A stretch of 32,179 bases of DNA from Alphaproteobacteria bacterium (GCA_030431485.1 JAUIIR010000052.1:1-32179), one strand, 5' to 3'; shown: positions 19,476 to 28,493, counted from the stretch's first letter. Made by a program: numbers and translations. Notes: generated from the sequence alone by a model not told the origin.

Positions 19476-20672
19476 TTAGGACAATCGTCCGTCCGTTGCG
19501 CAATCATCCGTGTCGAACAGGGAAAGCGGGAGGCTCAGCAGATGCTCGACTCCGTCAGCGTGCCATGCGGTCTCCATCGCGCCGTTCATCTGGCGCGACA
19601 CGGTCAGATCAATCAGCTTGCTGCCAAACCCTTTATTGGCAGGGGCCTGTCCAATGGAGGGTCCACCCCGTTCGCGCCATGTCAGGTGGACCATGTCGCC
19701 CGCCACAGTCCCCCGGATATCGATAGTGCCGTCCGTGTTCGACAAAGCCCCATATTTGGCGGCATTTGTCGCCAGTTCGTGGATCACAAGCGCAAGGTCT
19801 GTGACAGATTGGCCGGACAGCAATAGCTCCGGCAAATCCAGCATGAGCTGCTTGTCTGGAAATGCCACATGTGGGTCCAGCAGTCGGGCGATCAGCTTCC
19901 CAAGCCGGGTCTGCACCTCGATATCGGTGCGGCCCTCGGCCAGCGCGGGACTGATCAGCGAATGGGCGGTATCAAGCGCCGAGAGACGGCCCTGAAGTAC
20001 ACGCGCCATATCCATCGGTGTCTCTGCACTGCGCGCTGTCAGCGAAATCATGCCGCCGACAACAGAGAACAGGTTTTTGACCCGGTGATTCATTTCACGG
20101 GCCAAGGTTTGCATCGCGTCATGTTCGTGTTTCAGAAGAAGCTCCGTCTCGATCATCGCCGCGAGGTCACTGATCAGACTGACATCTTGCTCGCTCCAGA
20201 GCCTTGGCTTGGAATCAATGGCACAAAAGGATCCGAGCGGTTGGCCGTTCGGAGCGTGGATGGGCACGCCAAGATAGGCAATCACTCCTAGGTCGGTGAT
20301 GGCCTTGTTTGACTTCAGCAACGGATGCTCACGCGCATCCGTTACGGCAAGCGTGCGATCATGCGTAACCACATATTGGCAGAAAGAATGGCTGAGCGGC
20401 GTTTCCTGCACGCTGTCATCGCCCCCCGGAAGGCCGCATTCGGCCTTGAAGAACTGGCGCTCGGCGTCAACGAAAGAAACCAGTCCCACCGGCACACCCA
20501 GAACAGCTGTGGCCATACGGGCCATGCGGTCGAACCCCTCTTCCGGCGCGGTGTCCATGACCCCTGCAGCGTCAAGTGCGGACAGGCGTTCTGGATCGTT
20601 CAGGCGTTCGACGTGATCGCCCGGCGGCTGCGACGGAAACTCTGTCACTCCGGATGGTCTAAAGACATTCAT
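19476..20672 (-). CDS. GAF-domain HWE-family sensor histidine kinase
   Basis: A 398-residue soluble kinase. Residues about 45-180 form a GAF sensor domain (GVPVGLVSFVDAERQFFKA, LGVPIHAPNGQPLGSFCAID). The kinase core follows, with phospho-acceptor His196 in REMNHRVKNLF, N-box HELATNAAKYG (298-308) and the HLTWRE stretch (329-334) that gives the HWE family its name. No membrane segment is seen, so it senses an internal cue. No response regulator gene is adjacent. HWE kinases often feed general-stress or light pathways, but the target is unknown. The start at 20672 follows a GGGGG stretch nine bases upstream; an ATG at 20687 is possible. Confidence 0.85.
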   Translation of the reverse strand: MNVFRPSGVTEFPSQPPGDHVERLNDPERLSALDAAGVMDTAPEEGFDRMARMATAVLGVPVGLVSFVDAERQFFKAECGLPGGDDSVQETPLSHSFCQYVVTHDRTLAVTDAREHPLLKSNKAITDLGVIAYLGVPIHAPNGQPLGSFCAIDSKPRLWSEQDVSLISDLAAMIETELLLKHEHDAMQTLAREMNHRVKNLFSVVGGMISLTARSAETPMDMARVLQGRLSALDTAHSLISPALAEGRTDIEVQTRLGKLIARLLDPHVAFPDKQLMLDLPELLLSGQSVTDLALVIHELATNAAKYGALSNTDGTIDIRGTVAGDMVHLTWRERGGPSIGQAPANKGFGSKLIDLTVSRQMNGAMETAWHADGVEHLLSLPLSLFDTDDCATDGRLS

Positions 20673-20821
20673 GCGCTCAGCCCCCATAGTGACGCACTGA
20701 CAGAACCGATTTTCGATAGGACACCCGCACACACCCCTGAATGCGGGCCATGCCACAGAGTAATCAACAAGCGACGATCAAACATGTGACAAGGATGCAG
20801 AATACCGGGTAACGACCGACG

Positions 20822-20839
20822 TGCAAACATTAATTTGCA
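20822..20839. promoter_or_regulatory. Inverted repeat TGCAAA-N6-TTTGCA upstream of the histidine kinase gene
   Basis: A perfect 6+6-base inverted repeat lies in the gap between the bchJ stop and the kinase start, about 150 bases upstream of the latter. Each arm resembles half of the TTTGCAAA box seen at pccB and pccR, but the layout differs. It may be an operator or a weak stem; nothing else in the gap explains it. Confidence 0.4.
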
Positions 20840-20854
20840 GCAGCTCGGAATGCG

Positions 20855-21511
20855 TCAGTGCGTAGCGATCGTCAAATGGAAACGGCAGGCATGATGCTCA
20901 TCTATAGCACAGCAGGTCGCCTCTCGGCATTTGACACGGGGATGCACAAGCGTTCGATACAGCTGTTCAAACACAGCGGCATGCCAGTGACAGAGCGGGG
21001 CATCGCTGTGTTCACCACGAACGATCGGGTTCTGAGCGATCTCGAAACACCAAGGACCCTTTGCAACAAACCGCCCGGAGCCCGCAAACGTCCAGGCGTG
21101 CTGAGTGATCGCTTTGGACAGGCTGCGAGCCGCCAGAGGAGCGGGCAACAGCCTGAGCAGCCATTGCGCTGGCTTTGGGATGCGGTGGTCCAGTATGTAC
21201 TCCGCCGTGGCCCGTCCTGCCTGTGCAGCCAATTCCGGTGCCATTGTTGGCTCATCCCGGCGCAGCACCTGATGCAAACGCGCGGCATCTCCCTCTGGGA
21301 TCATGTGGCTTCCGTCTGGCACCTCGAACACGCCCGCCTCGGCCAGCATCTGGGCCACCCGTGCCTCGCCGCCAATCCGTTCGATCTGCGGCAAGAGCTG
21401 TAGGATGGCATTCGGCCCGATCAGCGCCCCCTGAGCCGATGTGGGACGGGCATCCTCAGACGTCCTCCATTTGCTGGGATCCTCCTCCACAGGCTTTGAC
21501 CTCGGCCCCAT
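20855..21511 (-). CDS. bchJ: Bacteriochlorophyll biosynthesis protein BchJ (V4R domain)
   Basis: A protein of up to 218 residues with the BchJ opening [18 protein letters not shown] and a C-terminal V4R-type region containing a Cys/His-rich stretch ([16 protein letters not shown]). BchJ was named as a 4-vinyl reductase, but later work assigned that step mainly to BciA/BciB. A role in handling porphyrin intermediates for chlorophyllide synthesis is safer. It directly follows bchE, which fits the known bchEJ pair. The start is uncertain: ATG 21511 overlaps bchE by 56 bases and lacks a ribosome site. GTG 21490, with GAGG nine bases upstream, is a good alternative. Confidence 0.85.
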   Translation of the reverse strand: MGPRSKPVEEDPSKWRTSEDARPTSAQGALIGPNAILQLLPQIERIGGEARVAQMLAEAGVFEVPDGSHMIPEGDAARLHQVLRRDEPTMAPELAAQAGRATAEYILDHRIPKPAQWLLRLLPAPLAARSLSKAITQHAWTFAGSGRFVAKGPWCFEIAQNPIVRGEHSDAPLCHWHAAVFEQLYRTLVHPRVKCREATCCAIDEHHACRFHLTIATH

Positions 21512-23120
21512 TGGGCAGCTTGAAGTCCTGCGTGCGTTCGGCAGAGCGTTCCTTCATTTGCGCCTTCACCGCCTCGCGGCGTTCCTTGGCGGCAGCGGCC
21601 TTGTCGGCAGACGCCTCCCAATCCTCCATCTGCGCCTCGGCAATGGTGCGGCTGTCGTCGAACTGGAAGTCGAGCTTGTTCTTCGATTGCGGGCCAGCGT
21701 AGCCGACCTTACCCAGATCGTAGAACGTGCGGCCCACGCCCGCCTTGAGGAAGGCGTAGAGACAGCCCAGCAGGTACCGCCGCCGGAACCCGGTGCCGCG
21801 CCACGGATAGTGGAACAGCGCTTTTTTCATGTAGAACCGGCGGTAGTTGTTCATCACGCCATCGAGCAATTCCCCTCGCTCCATCGCGGCTGGTTTCATG
21901 ATGGGTGTCACAAAGTTATAGCGACTGAAATCAAAGACTTCGACCTGGTCCTTCAACTCCTGGAACAAGGGCGTGAAGGGCCACGGTGTGTACATCGACC
22001 AGTTTGCCAGATCAGGCTGCCAGTCCCACGCCATCTGGTAGGTCTCTTCCAGCGTTTCCGGAGTTTCGTTGTCCAGTCCGACGATGAATTGCGCCTCGAC
22101 CAGAATGTCGGCCTCGCGCAGCAGGCGGATCGCGGTCTTATTCTCGTCGACCTTGGTTTCCTTGTTGAAGATGTCGAGCTTCATTTGTGCGGCGGCCTCG
22201 GTGCCAAGGGACACGTGCACCAGACCTGCCTTGCGGTAGAACTTGAGCAGGTCGCGGTCGCGGTAGATGTCGGTCACGCGGGTGTTGATGCCCCACTTGA
22301 CCTTGTCCGGCAGACCCCGGTCGATCAGCTCCTGACAGAAGGCGACGAATTTCTTCTTGTTGATCGTGGGTTCCTCGTCGGCAAGGATGAAGAAGCCGAC
22401 ACCGTGGTTTTCCACCAGATCCTCGATCTCGTCGACCACATCCTTGGGGTCGCGCACGCGGTAGTCGCGCCAGAACTTCCATTGCGAACAGAAGGAACAG
22501 GTGAAGGGACAGCCGCGCGCAAGGTTGGGAATCGCCACACGCGTGCCGAGCGGGATGTAGATATACTTGTCCCACTCTAGCACGGTCCAGTCCGGCTTGA
22601 TCTTGGACAGATCCTTGACCGTGCTCGCCGCCGGGGTCGCAACGATCTGGTCGCCATCCATGAAGGCCAGACCTTTGATCTTGTGTTTGTCGGCAGGCCA
22701 GCGCCCGTCTTCAATGGCCAGCATCAGTTCGGTGCAAATCTCTTCGCCCTCGCCCCGTACGATCACATCGACCCAAGGCGCTTCGGACAAAACCTGCTTG
22801 AACATAAAGGTCGCATGAACCCCGCCGAGCATGCGGACGGCATTCGGCACCACTTCGCTTGCGACCTTGAGCACATCCTCTGCCCGGTAGATCGACGGGG
22901 TGATCGCGGTGACGCCCACCACATCGGGTTTGATCTTTTCCATGCGCTTGGCCAGATCGGCATCCGACACGTTGTCGGTCATCGCGTCGATGAAATGGAT
23001 GTCGTCAAATCCCGCCTGCCGCAGATGGCCCGACAAATACGCCACCCAGGCCGGTGGCCATGTGCCCGCAATCTCTGCCCCGCCGGAGCGGTAATTCGGA
23101 TGGACAAACAAAATGCGCAT
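21456..23120 (-). CDS. bchE: Mg-protoporphyrin IX monomethyl ester anaerobic oxidative cyclase
   Basis: A 554-residue B12-dependent radical-SAM enzyme that closes the isocyclic ring of bacteriochlorophyll without oxygen. The N-terminal cobalamin-binding part occupies residues 1-150 ([20 protein letters not shown]). The 4Fe-4S motif CxxxCxxC is CPFTCSFC (C204, C208, C211), and a BchE-type C-terminal extension follows. The start at 23120 is supported by GGGGGGAG seven bases upstream; the open frame runs further upstream through the regulatory region. Its promoter carries two PpsR-type boxes and an FNR box. No other photosynthesis gene besides bchJ is in the window. Confidence 0.95.
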   Translation of the reverse strand: MRILFVHPNYRSGGAEIAGTWPPAWVAYLSGHLRQAGFDDIHFIDAMTDNVSDADLAKRMEKIKPDVVGVTAITPSIYRAEDVLKVASEVVPNAVRMLGGVHATFMFKQVLSEAPWVDVIVRGEGEEICTELMLAIEDGRWPADKHKIKGLAFMDGDQIVATPAASTVKDLSKIKPDWTVLEWDKYIYIPLGTRVAIPNLARGCPFTCSFCSQWKFWRDYRVRDPKDVVDEIEDLVENHGVGFFILADEEPTINKKKFVAFCQELIDRGLPDKVKWGINTRVTDIYRDRDLLKFYRKAGLVHVSLGTEAAAQMKLDIFNKETKVDENKTAIRLLREADILVEAQFIVGLDNETPETLEETYQMAWDWQPDLANWSMYTPWPFTPLFQELKDQVEVFDFSRYNFVTPIMKPAAMERGELLDGVMNNYRRFYMKKALFHYPWRGTGFRRRYLLGCLYAFLKAGVGRTFYDLGKVGYAGPQSKNKLDFQFDDSRTIAEAQMEDWEASADKAAAAKERREAVKAQMKERSAERTQDFKLPNGAEVKACGGGSQQMEDV

Positions 23121-23138
23121 GGCGACTCCCCCCGTATA

Positions 23139-23156
23139 TGTAAATTTATCCTGACA
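23139..23156. promoter_or_regulatory. PpsR/CrtJ-type box 1 (TGT-N12-ACA) upstream of bchE
   Basis: TGT at 23139-23141 and ACA at 23154-23156 are separated by exactly 12 bases, the consensus of the aerobic photosynthesis repressor PpsR/CrtJ. On the minus strand a -10-like GATAAA (23150-23145) falls inside it, so binding would cover the bchE promoter. Confidence 0.72.
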
Positions 23157-23163
23157 GTTAACT

Positions 23164-23181
23164 TGTCCGCTTTGATTGACA
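23164..23181. promoter_or_regulatory. PpsR/CrtJ-type box 2 (TGT-N12-ACA) upstream of bchE
   Basis: TGT at 23164-23166 and ACA at 23179-23181, again with exactly 12 bases between, lie 7 bases after box 1. Tandem boxes about 7-8 bases apart are typical of PpsR/CrtJ targets. Its right end overlaps the FNR box. Confidence 0.72.
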
Positions 23182-23189
23182 TAGATCAA
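23176..23189. promoter_or_regulatory. FNR/FnrL-type box upstream of bchE
   Basis: TTGAC-ATAG-ATCAA is a perfect match to the FNR-family consensus TTGAY-N4-RTCAA. Its centre is 62 bases before the bchE ATG. It is about 44 bases upstream of the start expected from the GATAAA element, near a class II activator position. FnrL is known to act on bchE in Rhodobacter. Confidence 0.78.
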
Positions 23190-23258
23190 AACACCCTCGC
23201 CTCTTTCCCATCGCGCGCGCTGTGTTAGCCTTGGGGCAGACAGACAGGGAGACGTCAA

Positions 23259-23951
23259 ATGAATATCATATGGCTTGGACACGGATCGTTCCGGATCGAG
23301 ATCGGCGATCAGGTGCTGTTGATCGACCCTTGGTTGAACGGCAATCCGATGATGGAGGGGCAAGACAAGGAGGCTGCGCTTGACGGCGCGACACATATTC
23401 TGGTCACGCACGGGCATTTCGACCACACCGCAGATATTGTGGAGCTGTCACAAAAGACCGGCGCACCGGTATCGGGCATGGTGGAACTTGCGCAGGCGCT
23501 TCATGCGATGGGCGCAACGGAAGGCCATGCCTTCAACAAAGGCGGCACGATCACACTGGGCAATGTGGCCGTGACGCTGGTGCCAGCCTCACATTCCTCC
23601 TCGATGCAGATCGGCGATGAAAAGCGCTATATGGGCATGGAAACCGGGTTCATCCTGCGAGGGGATGGCAAGACGCTCTATTTCTCGGGGGATACGTCGA
23701 TCATGGCCGACATGGACTGGATCGGGGATTACTACAAACCCGATATCGGCATCCTGTCCGCGGGTGGCTATTATACGATGGACATGGCGGGCGTGGCCTA
23801 TGCGGCCAAAAGGTTTTTCGCCTTCAAGACGCTGATCCCCTGCCACTACCGGACTTTCCCGGCGCTGGAGCAATCCGCTGAAGGACTGATCCGTGCATTG
23901 CCGGATGTGGATGTGATCGAGCCGCAGGTGATGCAGGCGATCACAATGTAG
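23259..23951 (+). CDS. Metal-dependent hydrolase, UPF0173 (beta-lactamase fold)
   Basis: A 230-residue protein of the UPF0173 group of metallo-beta-lactamase-fold hydrolases. The opening [16 protein letters not shown] and the metal-binding THGHFDHT (HxHxDH at 51-56) are intact, with a later FSGDTSIM carrying the bridging Asp and a near-terminal PCHYRTFP His. The cytoplasmic substrate is unknown. AGGGAG upstream supports the start. It is divergent from bchE and shares its control region, which may be coincidence. A terminator follows. Confidence 0.9.
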   Translation: MNIIWLGHGSFRIEIGDQVLLIDPWLNGNPMMEGQDKEAALDGATHILVTHGHFDHTADIVELSQKTGAPVSGMVELAQALHAMGATEGHAFNKGGTITLGNVAVTLVPASHSSSMQIGDEKRYMGMETGFILRGDGKTLYFSGDTSIMADMDWIGDYYKPDIGILSAGGYYTMDMAGVAYAAKRFFAFKTLIPCHYRTFPALEQSAEGLIRALPDVDVIEPQVMQAITM

Positions 23952-23968
23952 ACCCGCACGAATGAAGC

Positions 23969-23999
23969 GGCCGGGGACGTTGCACGCCCCCGGCCTTTT
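23969..23999 (+). terminator. Terminator of the UPF0173 gene
   Basis: Arms GGCCGGGG and CCCCGGCC (8 base pairs, plus two more after a mismatch) enclose a short loop and are followed by TTTT at 23996-23999, 18 bases after the stop codon. Confidence 0.85.
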
Positions 24000-24029
24000 C
24001 TGTTGATCCATTCAAAACGCGAAACCCGA

Positions 24030-25778
24030 TCAGCTGCCTTGCAACAGCGGCGTGATCCGGCGCACGGCGGCCCGTCGGTTGGCGCGTTCAGACACCTGCG
24101 TTTCAATCAGCAAATCGCTTTCACCGTAGCCCTGCAGCACCATGTTCTCGGGCGGCACGTCGAAATACTCGGTCAGCGCCAGCGCCACCGACTCTGCCCG
24201 GCGATCCGAAAGCGCAAGGTTGAAGGCGTAGTTGCCAACAGCATCGGTGTGACCTTCGATCAGGAAAACCTCGCCCGGATTGCGGGCAATAGCATCGCGC
24301 ATAGCGTTGCCCAACGCCCGCAGCTCTTCGGCTTCTTCGGCGCGGATTGCGGCACTGCCGGTTTCGAAATTGATGCTGTTCACTGTCACTTCCGGCACCA
24401 GTTCGCGAACGCGGTCGATATTGCGCACCTGAATGAGCGAAAAGCGGCGGTTGACCTGACTGTCGGCATTGGCTGCAAGCGCGCGCTCCAGCGCGTCAGC
24501 ATCCGAACCGCCTTCATAAATCACACGGTTGCGGGTGGCGGATTCTGTGGCCTGGGGTAATTCATTGACCACAACCTGTTCCGTCTGCCGGGTGTCATCG
24601 AACAGAACCACTTCTGTCCCATCACGCAAGGTGCGCGTGCGGCGGAGAACCTGACCATTTGCGGCACGCACGGTTTCCACCACGGTACCGTCATCATAGC
24701 TCACCACGTTACGGGTTGATCCGTCATCGTATTCATATGTGGTTATGTCCGCACCGGGACGGCGCAGCAGAACATCGTCATTGCGCAGAACGCGGTACTG
24801 ACCGTTGTTTTCAACCACCACGCGGTCCCCACTGTTCGAAACCACTTCGTCATCGCCTTGCAGGATATCGGCAAGGACAGCGGCACCGAAGGCTGCAGCA
24901 CCGGCCGCTATGATCGGGTGTATACCGTCGTCATCGTCCTTAGTGTTGCGGGCGGCGTCGGTTTCGGTATCCGCCTGAGCATCAGGAGCCTGCGCAACAT
25001 TGGTGTCGAAATCCTCGGTGGACTGTCGGACGGTGTCCTCGGTCACGGTTTCCTGCTTGGCTTGGGACGCATTTTCTTCCGTCGCAGAGGCGGCGGCGAT
25101 ACCCTGCATCATGCGGTTCTCGCTTTCAGCGACGGCCGCGGCCTGCGCCTCGGCATCAAGCTCCGGCACCTCCGGTTCGCCTGCCGCCGCAGTTTCTCTG
25201 GCGGACTCAGCGGGCTGATCATCCAAAGCGCTCTCGCCTTCGGGGACGACATCCTGTTTGCGAGCTTCAGCAAGCATGTTGGTGGATGTGTCTATTACAG
25301 CGCCCGTCCTCGACTCTTCCGTCTCTGCGGTGTCCTCAAACGACTGAGCCAGCGCCTCGGTCTCACGAGCGGCATCGGTGGATTGCGGCTCTGCTGCTGT
25401 GTCGGCAGCCTCCAACGTCTGAGGTGCCGGTGAAGCGTCGCCATTTGCACCATTGCCATTGTCCGACGCATCGGACCCACGAGCGACAAGCTGCTCAAGG
25501 TCAACCCCTGGCAAATCCACACCGACGTCGGCCATCGCTTCGGCCATATCCACAAGCTGCGGTTCAAGCATCGCATTTGTCTTGGCAGCATTCACCAATG
25601 TGCAGTTCAGTGTGTCCGGCTGTTCGGCACCGGCGTCACACTGCGCGACAAGCGCCTCGAGCAATTGTTTCATCTGGCCGGGCGGCAAGGACCCCTCGGT
25701 CTGCTGCGCCGCGATCGGGCCACTCAGGGCGATGGTCAGCGCTGCGGCCGAAGCCGTCATCAGTTTGACCGGTGTCAT
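24030..25778 (-). CDS. OmpA-family protein with long acidic linker
   Basis: A 582-residue envelope protein with a signal peptide (residues 1-24, cut near PIAAQQ). A small N-terminal region has two cysteines (C47, C59). A long Ala/Glu/Asp/Thr-rich low-complexity stretch follows (about 100-285), then a hydrophobic segment HPIIAAGAAAFGAAVLADIL (287-306). A region of short DDGS/DDGT/RDGT beta repeats comes next (about 310-400). The peptidoglycan-binding OmpA domain is C-terminal (about 464-582: INFETGSAAIR, EGHTDAVGNYAFNLALSDRRA). Start at 25778 is supported by AAAGGAG. It probably links an inner- or outer-membrane site to peptidoglycan; the exact role is unknown. Confidence 0.85.
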   Translation of the reverse strand: MTPVKLMTASAAALTIALSGPIAAQQTEGSLPPGQMKQLLEALVAQCDAGAEQPDTLNCTLVNAAKTNAMLEPQLVDMAEAMADVGVDLPGVDLEQLVARGSDASDNGNGANGDASPAPQTLEAADTAAEPQSTDAARETEALAQSFEDTAETEESRTGAVIDTSTNMLAEARKQDVVPEGESALDDQPAESARETAAAGEPEVPELDAEAQAAAVAESENRMMQGIAAASATEENASQAKQETVTEDTVRQSTEDFDTNVAQAPDAQADTETDAARNTKDDDDGIHPIIAAGAAAFGAAVLADILQGDDEVVSNSGDRVVVENNGQYRVLRNDDVLLRRPGADITTYEYDDGSTRNVVSYDDGTVVETVRAANGQVLRRTRTLRDGTEVVLFDDTRQTEQVVVNELPQATESATRNRVIYEGGSDADALERALAANADSQVNRRFSLIQVRNIDRVRELVPEVTVNSINFETGSAAIRAEEAEELRALGNAMRDAIARNPGEVFLIEGHTDAVGNYAFNLALSDRRAESVALALTEYFDVPPENMVLQGYGESDLLIETQVSERANRRAAVRRITPLLQGS

Positions 25779-25871
25779 GGCATTCTCCTTTGAAATGTCC
25801 TGTGGGACTGGCTTGAAGAACGTGACATCGGTCCGGTTTGTTCCTTCAGAGACCCGGAGCAAACGCAACAA

Positions 25872-25897
25872 GCCCCTCCTGACGTTGCGGGAGGGGC
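25872..25897 (-). terminator. Terminator after metY
   Basis: GCCCCTCC and GGAGGGGC (8 base pairs, ten-base loop) lie 60 bases past the metY stop on the minus strand and are followed by TTGTT. The T-run is short, so this is a moderate terminator. Confidence 0.6.
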
Positions 25898-25957
25898 CTG
25901 AAAATTCTGTTTCTGACAGTCAGGCACATGTCCGGCCCAGCGGACCGGAACCATGCT

Positions 25958-27247
25958 CTATTTCGAAGCGTTCAGCGCCTTGTTCAGATCAGCAATGAGG
26001 TCTGCCGGGTCTTCGGTACCGATGGAAATCCGCACAACGCTCGGGCCAGCACCCGCCGCTTCCTGCTGTTCCGGGGTCAGCTGACGGTGTGTGGTCGAGG
26101 CTGAATGGATCACAAGGCTGCGCGTGTCGCCAAGATTGGCCACGTGGCTGAAGATTTCGAGCGAGTCGACAAACTTCACACACGCATCGTAGCCGCCTTT
26201 GAGGCGCACCGTGAAAAGGCCACCGGCCCCTTTCGGGCAAATCCGGGACACACGGTCATTATAGGGCGATGATGGCAGACCCGCATAGGTCACGGCCTCA
26301 ACAGCATCGTGGGTTTCCAGCCAACCCGCCACTTCCATCGCGTTCTCGACATGCTTCTGCATGCGCAAGCTTAGGGTCTCGATCCCCATCAGCGTGTAAT
26401 GCGCCGCCTGCGGGTTCAGCGTCATGCCCAGATCGCGCAGACCGATGGCGATGCCGTGGAACGTAAAGGCCAGCGGGCCGAAGGTCTCGTGGAATTTGAG
26501 ACCGTGGTAGGCAGGTTCCGGTTCACTCAGCGACGGAAATTTATCGTTGGCAGACCAATCAAAGCGGCCGGAATCTACCACCACGCCGCCGGTCACGGTG
26601 CCATTGCCGGTGAGGTACTTGGTCATCGAATGCACGACCAATGTGGCCCCATGTTCAATCGGACGGCAAAGATACGGCGTAGCCGAGGTGTTGTCGACGA
26701 TAAGCGGGATACCCGCCGCGTCCGAGATCGCCGAGATCGCATCGAGATCGGTGATGTAGCCGCCCGGGTTGGCGATGGATTCGCAGAAGACCGCGCGGGT
26801 GTCGTCGTTGATCGCGGCCTTGACCGCGTCCAGATCGTCGAAATCGACGAAGGTCGCCGACCAGCCGAAGCGCTTTATGGTTTGGCTGAACTGGGTGATC
26901 GTGCCGCCGTAAAGACGTGTCGAGGCGACGATATTCTTGCCCGGCCCCATCAGCGGGAACAGTGCCATGATCTGCGCTGCGTGACCCGAGGAACAACAGA
27001 CGGCACCGACACCACCTTCAAGCGTCGCCATCCGTTCCTGCAGCGCGGCCACGGTCGGGTTGGTCAGGCGCGAATAGATGTAGCCCACTTCCTGCAGGTT
27101 GAAGAGCGCCGCCGCGTGATCGGCATCGCGGAACACGTAGGCCGTGGTCTGGTAGATTGGCACCTGCCGCGCGCCGGTGGCCGGATCGGGCCGTGCGCCG
27201 GCATGGATTTGAAGCGTGTCGAAACCGTAGCTCGGTCCGTCGGTCAT
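25958..27247 (-). CDS. metY: O-acetylhomoserine aminocarboxypropyltransferase (sulfhydrylase)
   Basis: A 429-residue PLP enzyme of the Cys/Met metabolism family that makes homocysteine (or methionine) from O-acetylhomoserine and sulfide (or methanethiol). The PLP lysine is K210 in VVHSMTKYLTGNG. Other landmarks are GFDTLQIHAGARPD at the N-terminus, YSRLTNPTVAALQERMATLEGG, and FGPLAFTFHGIAIGLRDLG, typical of the MetY rather than the cystathionine synthase branch. Start at 27247 follows GGGGAGAG. The frame stays open further upstream but lacks coding character. Cytoplasmic; divergent from the oxidoreductase gene. Confidence 0.93.
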   Translation of the reverse strand: MTDGPSYGFDTLQIHAGARPDPATGARQVPIYQTTAYVFRDADHAAALFNLQEVGYIYSRLTNPTVAALQERMATLEGGVGAVCCSSGHAAQIMALFPLMGPGKNIVASTRLYGGTITQFSQTIKRFGWSATFVDFDDLDAVKAAINDDTRAVFCESIANPGGYITDLDAISAISDAAGIPLIVDNTSATPYLCRPIEHGATLVVHSMTKYLTGNGTVTGGVVVDSGRFDWSANDKFPSLSEPEPAYHGLKFHETFGPLAFTFHGIAIGLRDLGMTLNPQAAHYTLMGIETLSLRMQKHVENAMEVAGWLETHDAVEAVTYAGLPSSPYNDRVSRICPKGAGGLFTVRLKGGYDACVKFVDSLEIFSHVANLGDTRSLVIHSASTTHRQLTPEQQEAAGAGPSVVRISIGTEDPADLIADLNKALNASK

Positions 27248-27472
27248 GGTTCTCTCCCCTTGGAACTGGTTGGTTGCGCACAGGATTAGGGCATCGCGGG
27301 GAGGCTCACAACTGTTGGCTTGCGCGAAAGAACGATGGCATAGGTCAGGCCCGCCGAACCAAGAACCGGGTTCCGCGTTCCAGCGCCGAAGCGAAACTCT
27401 GTCCCACGGCCTTGCAGACCGGACGCATTCTGCGACACAAGGAAGGCCAAACAGACAGGAGCCCGCACTGCC

Positions 27473-28462
27473 ATGACGCTTCCCCCCTCCATGACCGCTG
27501 TCGAAATCACCGCCCATGGCGGACCCGAGGTCCTGCAGCCAGTGACTGTTCCTGTGCCCGTGCCAAAGGCGGGTGAAATCCTGATCAAGGTCGCCTATGC
27601 CGGGGTCAACCGCCCCGACGCTTTGCAACGCGCGGGGCTGTATAATCCGCCGCCCGACGCCTCCCCCCTGCCCGGTCTCGAGGCCGCTGGCACCGTCGCG
27701 GCGGTCGGCCCCGATGTTGCGCGCTGGACCGTGGGCGATGCGGTGACCGCCCTGCTCCCCGGTGGCGGGTATGCGGAATACGTCACCACCTATGCCGACC
27801 ATGCTTTGCCAGTGCCCGAGGGCATGCAGATGGATCAGGCAGCGGCGCTGTGCGAGACATATTTTACCGTTTGGTCAAATGTTTTCCGGCGCGGTGGATT
27901 GCAGGCCGGTGAGCGGTTGCTTGTGCATGGTGGATCAAGCGGCATCGGCACCACCGCGATCCAACTGGCGGCCCTGCGCGGCGCGCGGGTTTTCACGACA
28001 GCCGGGTCGGCTGACAAGTGCAACGCCTGTCTTGCGCTGGGGGCCGAGGCGGCGTGGAATTACCACGAGGTGGATTTTGTGGACGCGATGCGCACTGAGG
28101 GCGGTGCGGATGTGATCCTCGACATGGTGGGCGGCGATTACATACCGCGCAATGTCAAAGCGTTGGCAGATGACGGACGGCTGGTGCAGATCGCGTTTCT
28201 GCAAGGCCCGAAGGTCGAAGTGAATTTCGTACAGATGATGACCCGCAGACTGACTCTCACGGGATCAACCCTGCGGCCACAGTCCGTTGCTGCGAAAGCC
28301 GCGATCGCGCGAGACCTAGAGACCGAGGTCTGGCCGCATCTGGCCTCAGGCCGCATCGCACCGGTGATGGACAGTGAGTTTGCATTGACGGATGCAGCAC
28401 AGGCCCATGCGCGGATGGAAGGCTCGACCCATATCGGGAAGATTGTGCTGAAGGTGGGGTGA
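27473..28462 (+). CDS. NAD(P)H-quinone oxidoreductase, PIG3/zeta-crystallin type
   Basis: A 329-residue medium-chain dehydrogenase/reductase without zinc ligands. The nucleotide-binding glycine motif is VHGGSSGIGT (151-160), within a Rossmann domain (about 125-260). The N-terminal EITAHGGPEVLQ and VNRPDALQRAGLY are typical of the p53-inducible-gene-3 quinone reductase group. It probably reduces quinones or other carbonyl acceptors with NADPH in the cytoplasm. AGGAG lies 11 bases before the ATG at 27473; ATG 27491 is an alternative that removes six residues. Confidence 0.88.
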   Translation: MTLPPSMTAVEITAHGGPEVLQPVTVPVPVPKAGEILIKVAYAGVNRPDALQRAGLYNPPPDASPLPGLEAAGTVAAVGPDVARWTVGDAVTALLPGGGYAEYVTTYADHALPVPEGMQMDQAAALCETYFTVWSNVFRRGGLQAGERLLVHGGSSGIGTTAIQLAALRGARVFTTAGSADKCNACLALGAEAAWNYHEVDFVDAMRTEGGADVILDMVGGDYIPRNVKALADDGRLVQIAFLQGPKVEVNFVQMMTRRLTLTGSTLRPQSVAAKAAIARDLETEVWPHLASGRIAPVMDSEFALTDAAQAHARMEGSTHIGKIVLKVG

Positions 28463-28474
28463 GCGAGGAGCGCG

Positions 28475-28493
28475 GCCCGGCGCACCGCCGGGC
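28475..28493. terminator. Hairpin between convergent oxidoreductase and glpK genes
   Basis: GCCCGGCG-CAC-CGCCGGGC is a perfect 8-base-pair stem 12 bases after the oxidoreductase stop. No T-tract follows on either strand, so intrinsic termination is uncertain. It may protect the mRNA ends. Confidence 0.4.

Noticed and set aside
23259..23951. UPF0173 hydrolase as a photosynthesis gene because it is divergent from bchE
   Set aside because: It belongs to a broad family found in many non-phototrophs. Sharing a control region is not enough evidence.
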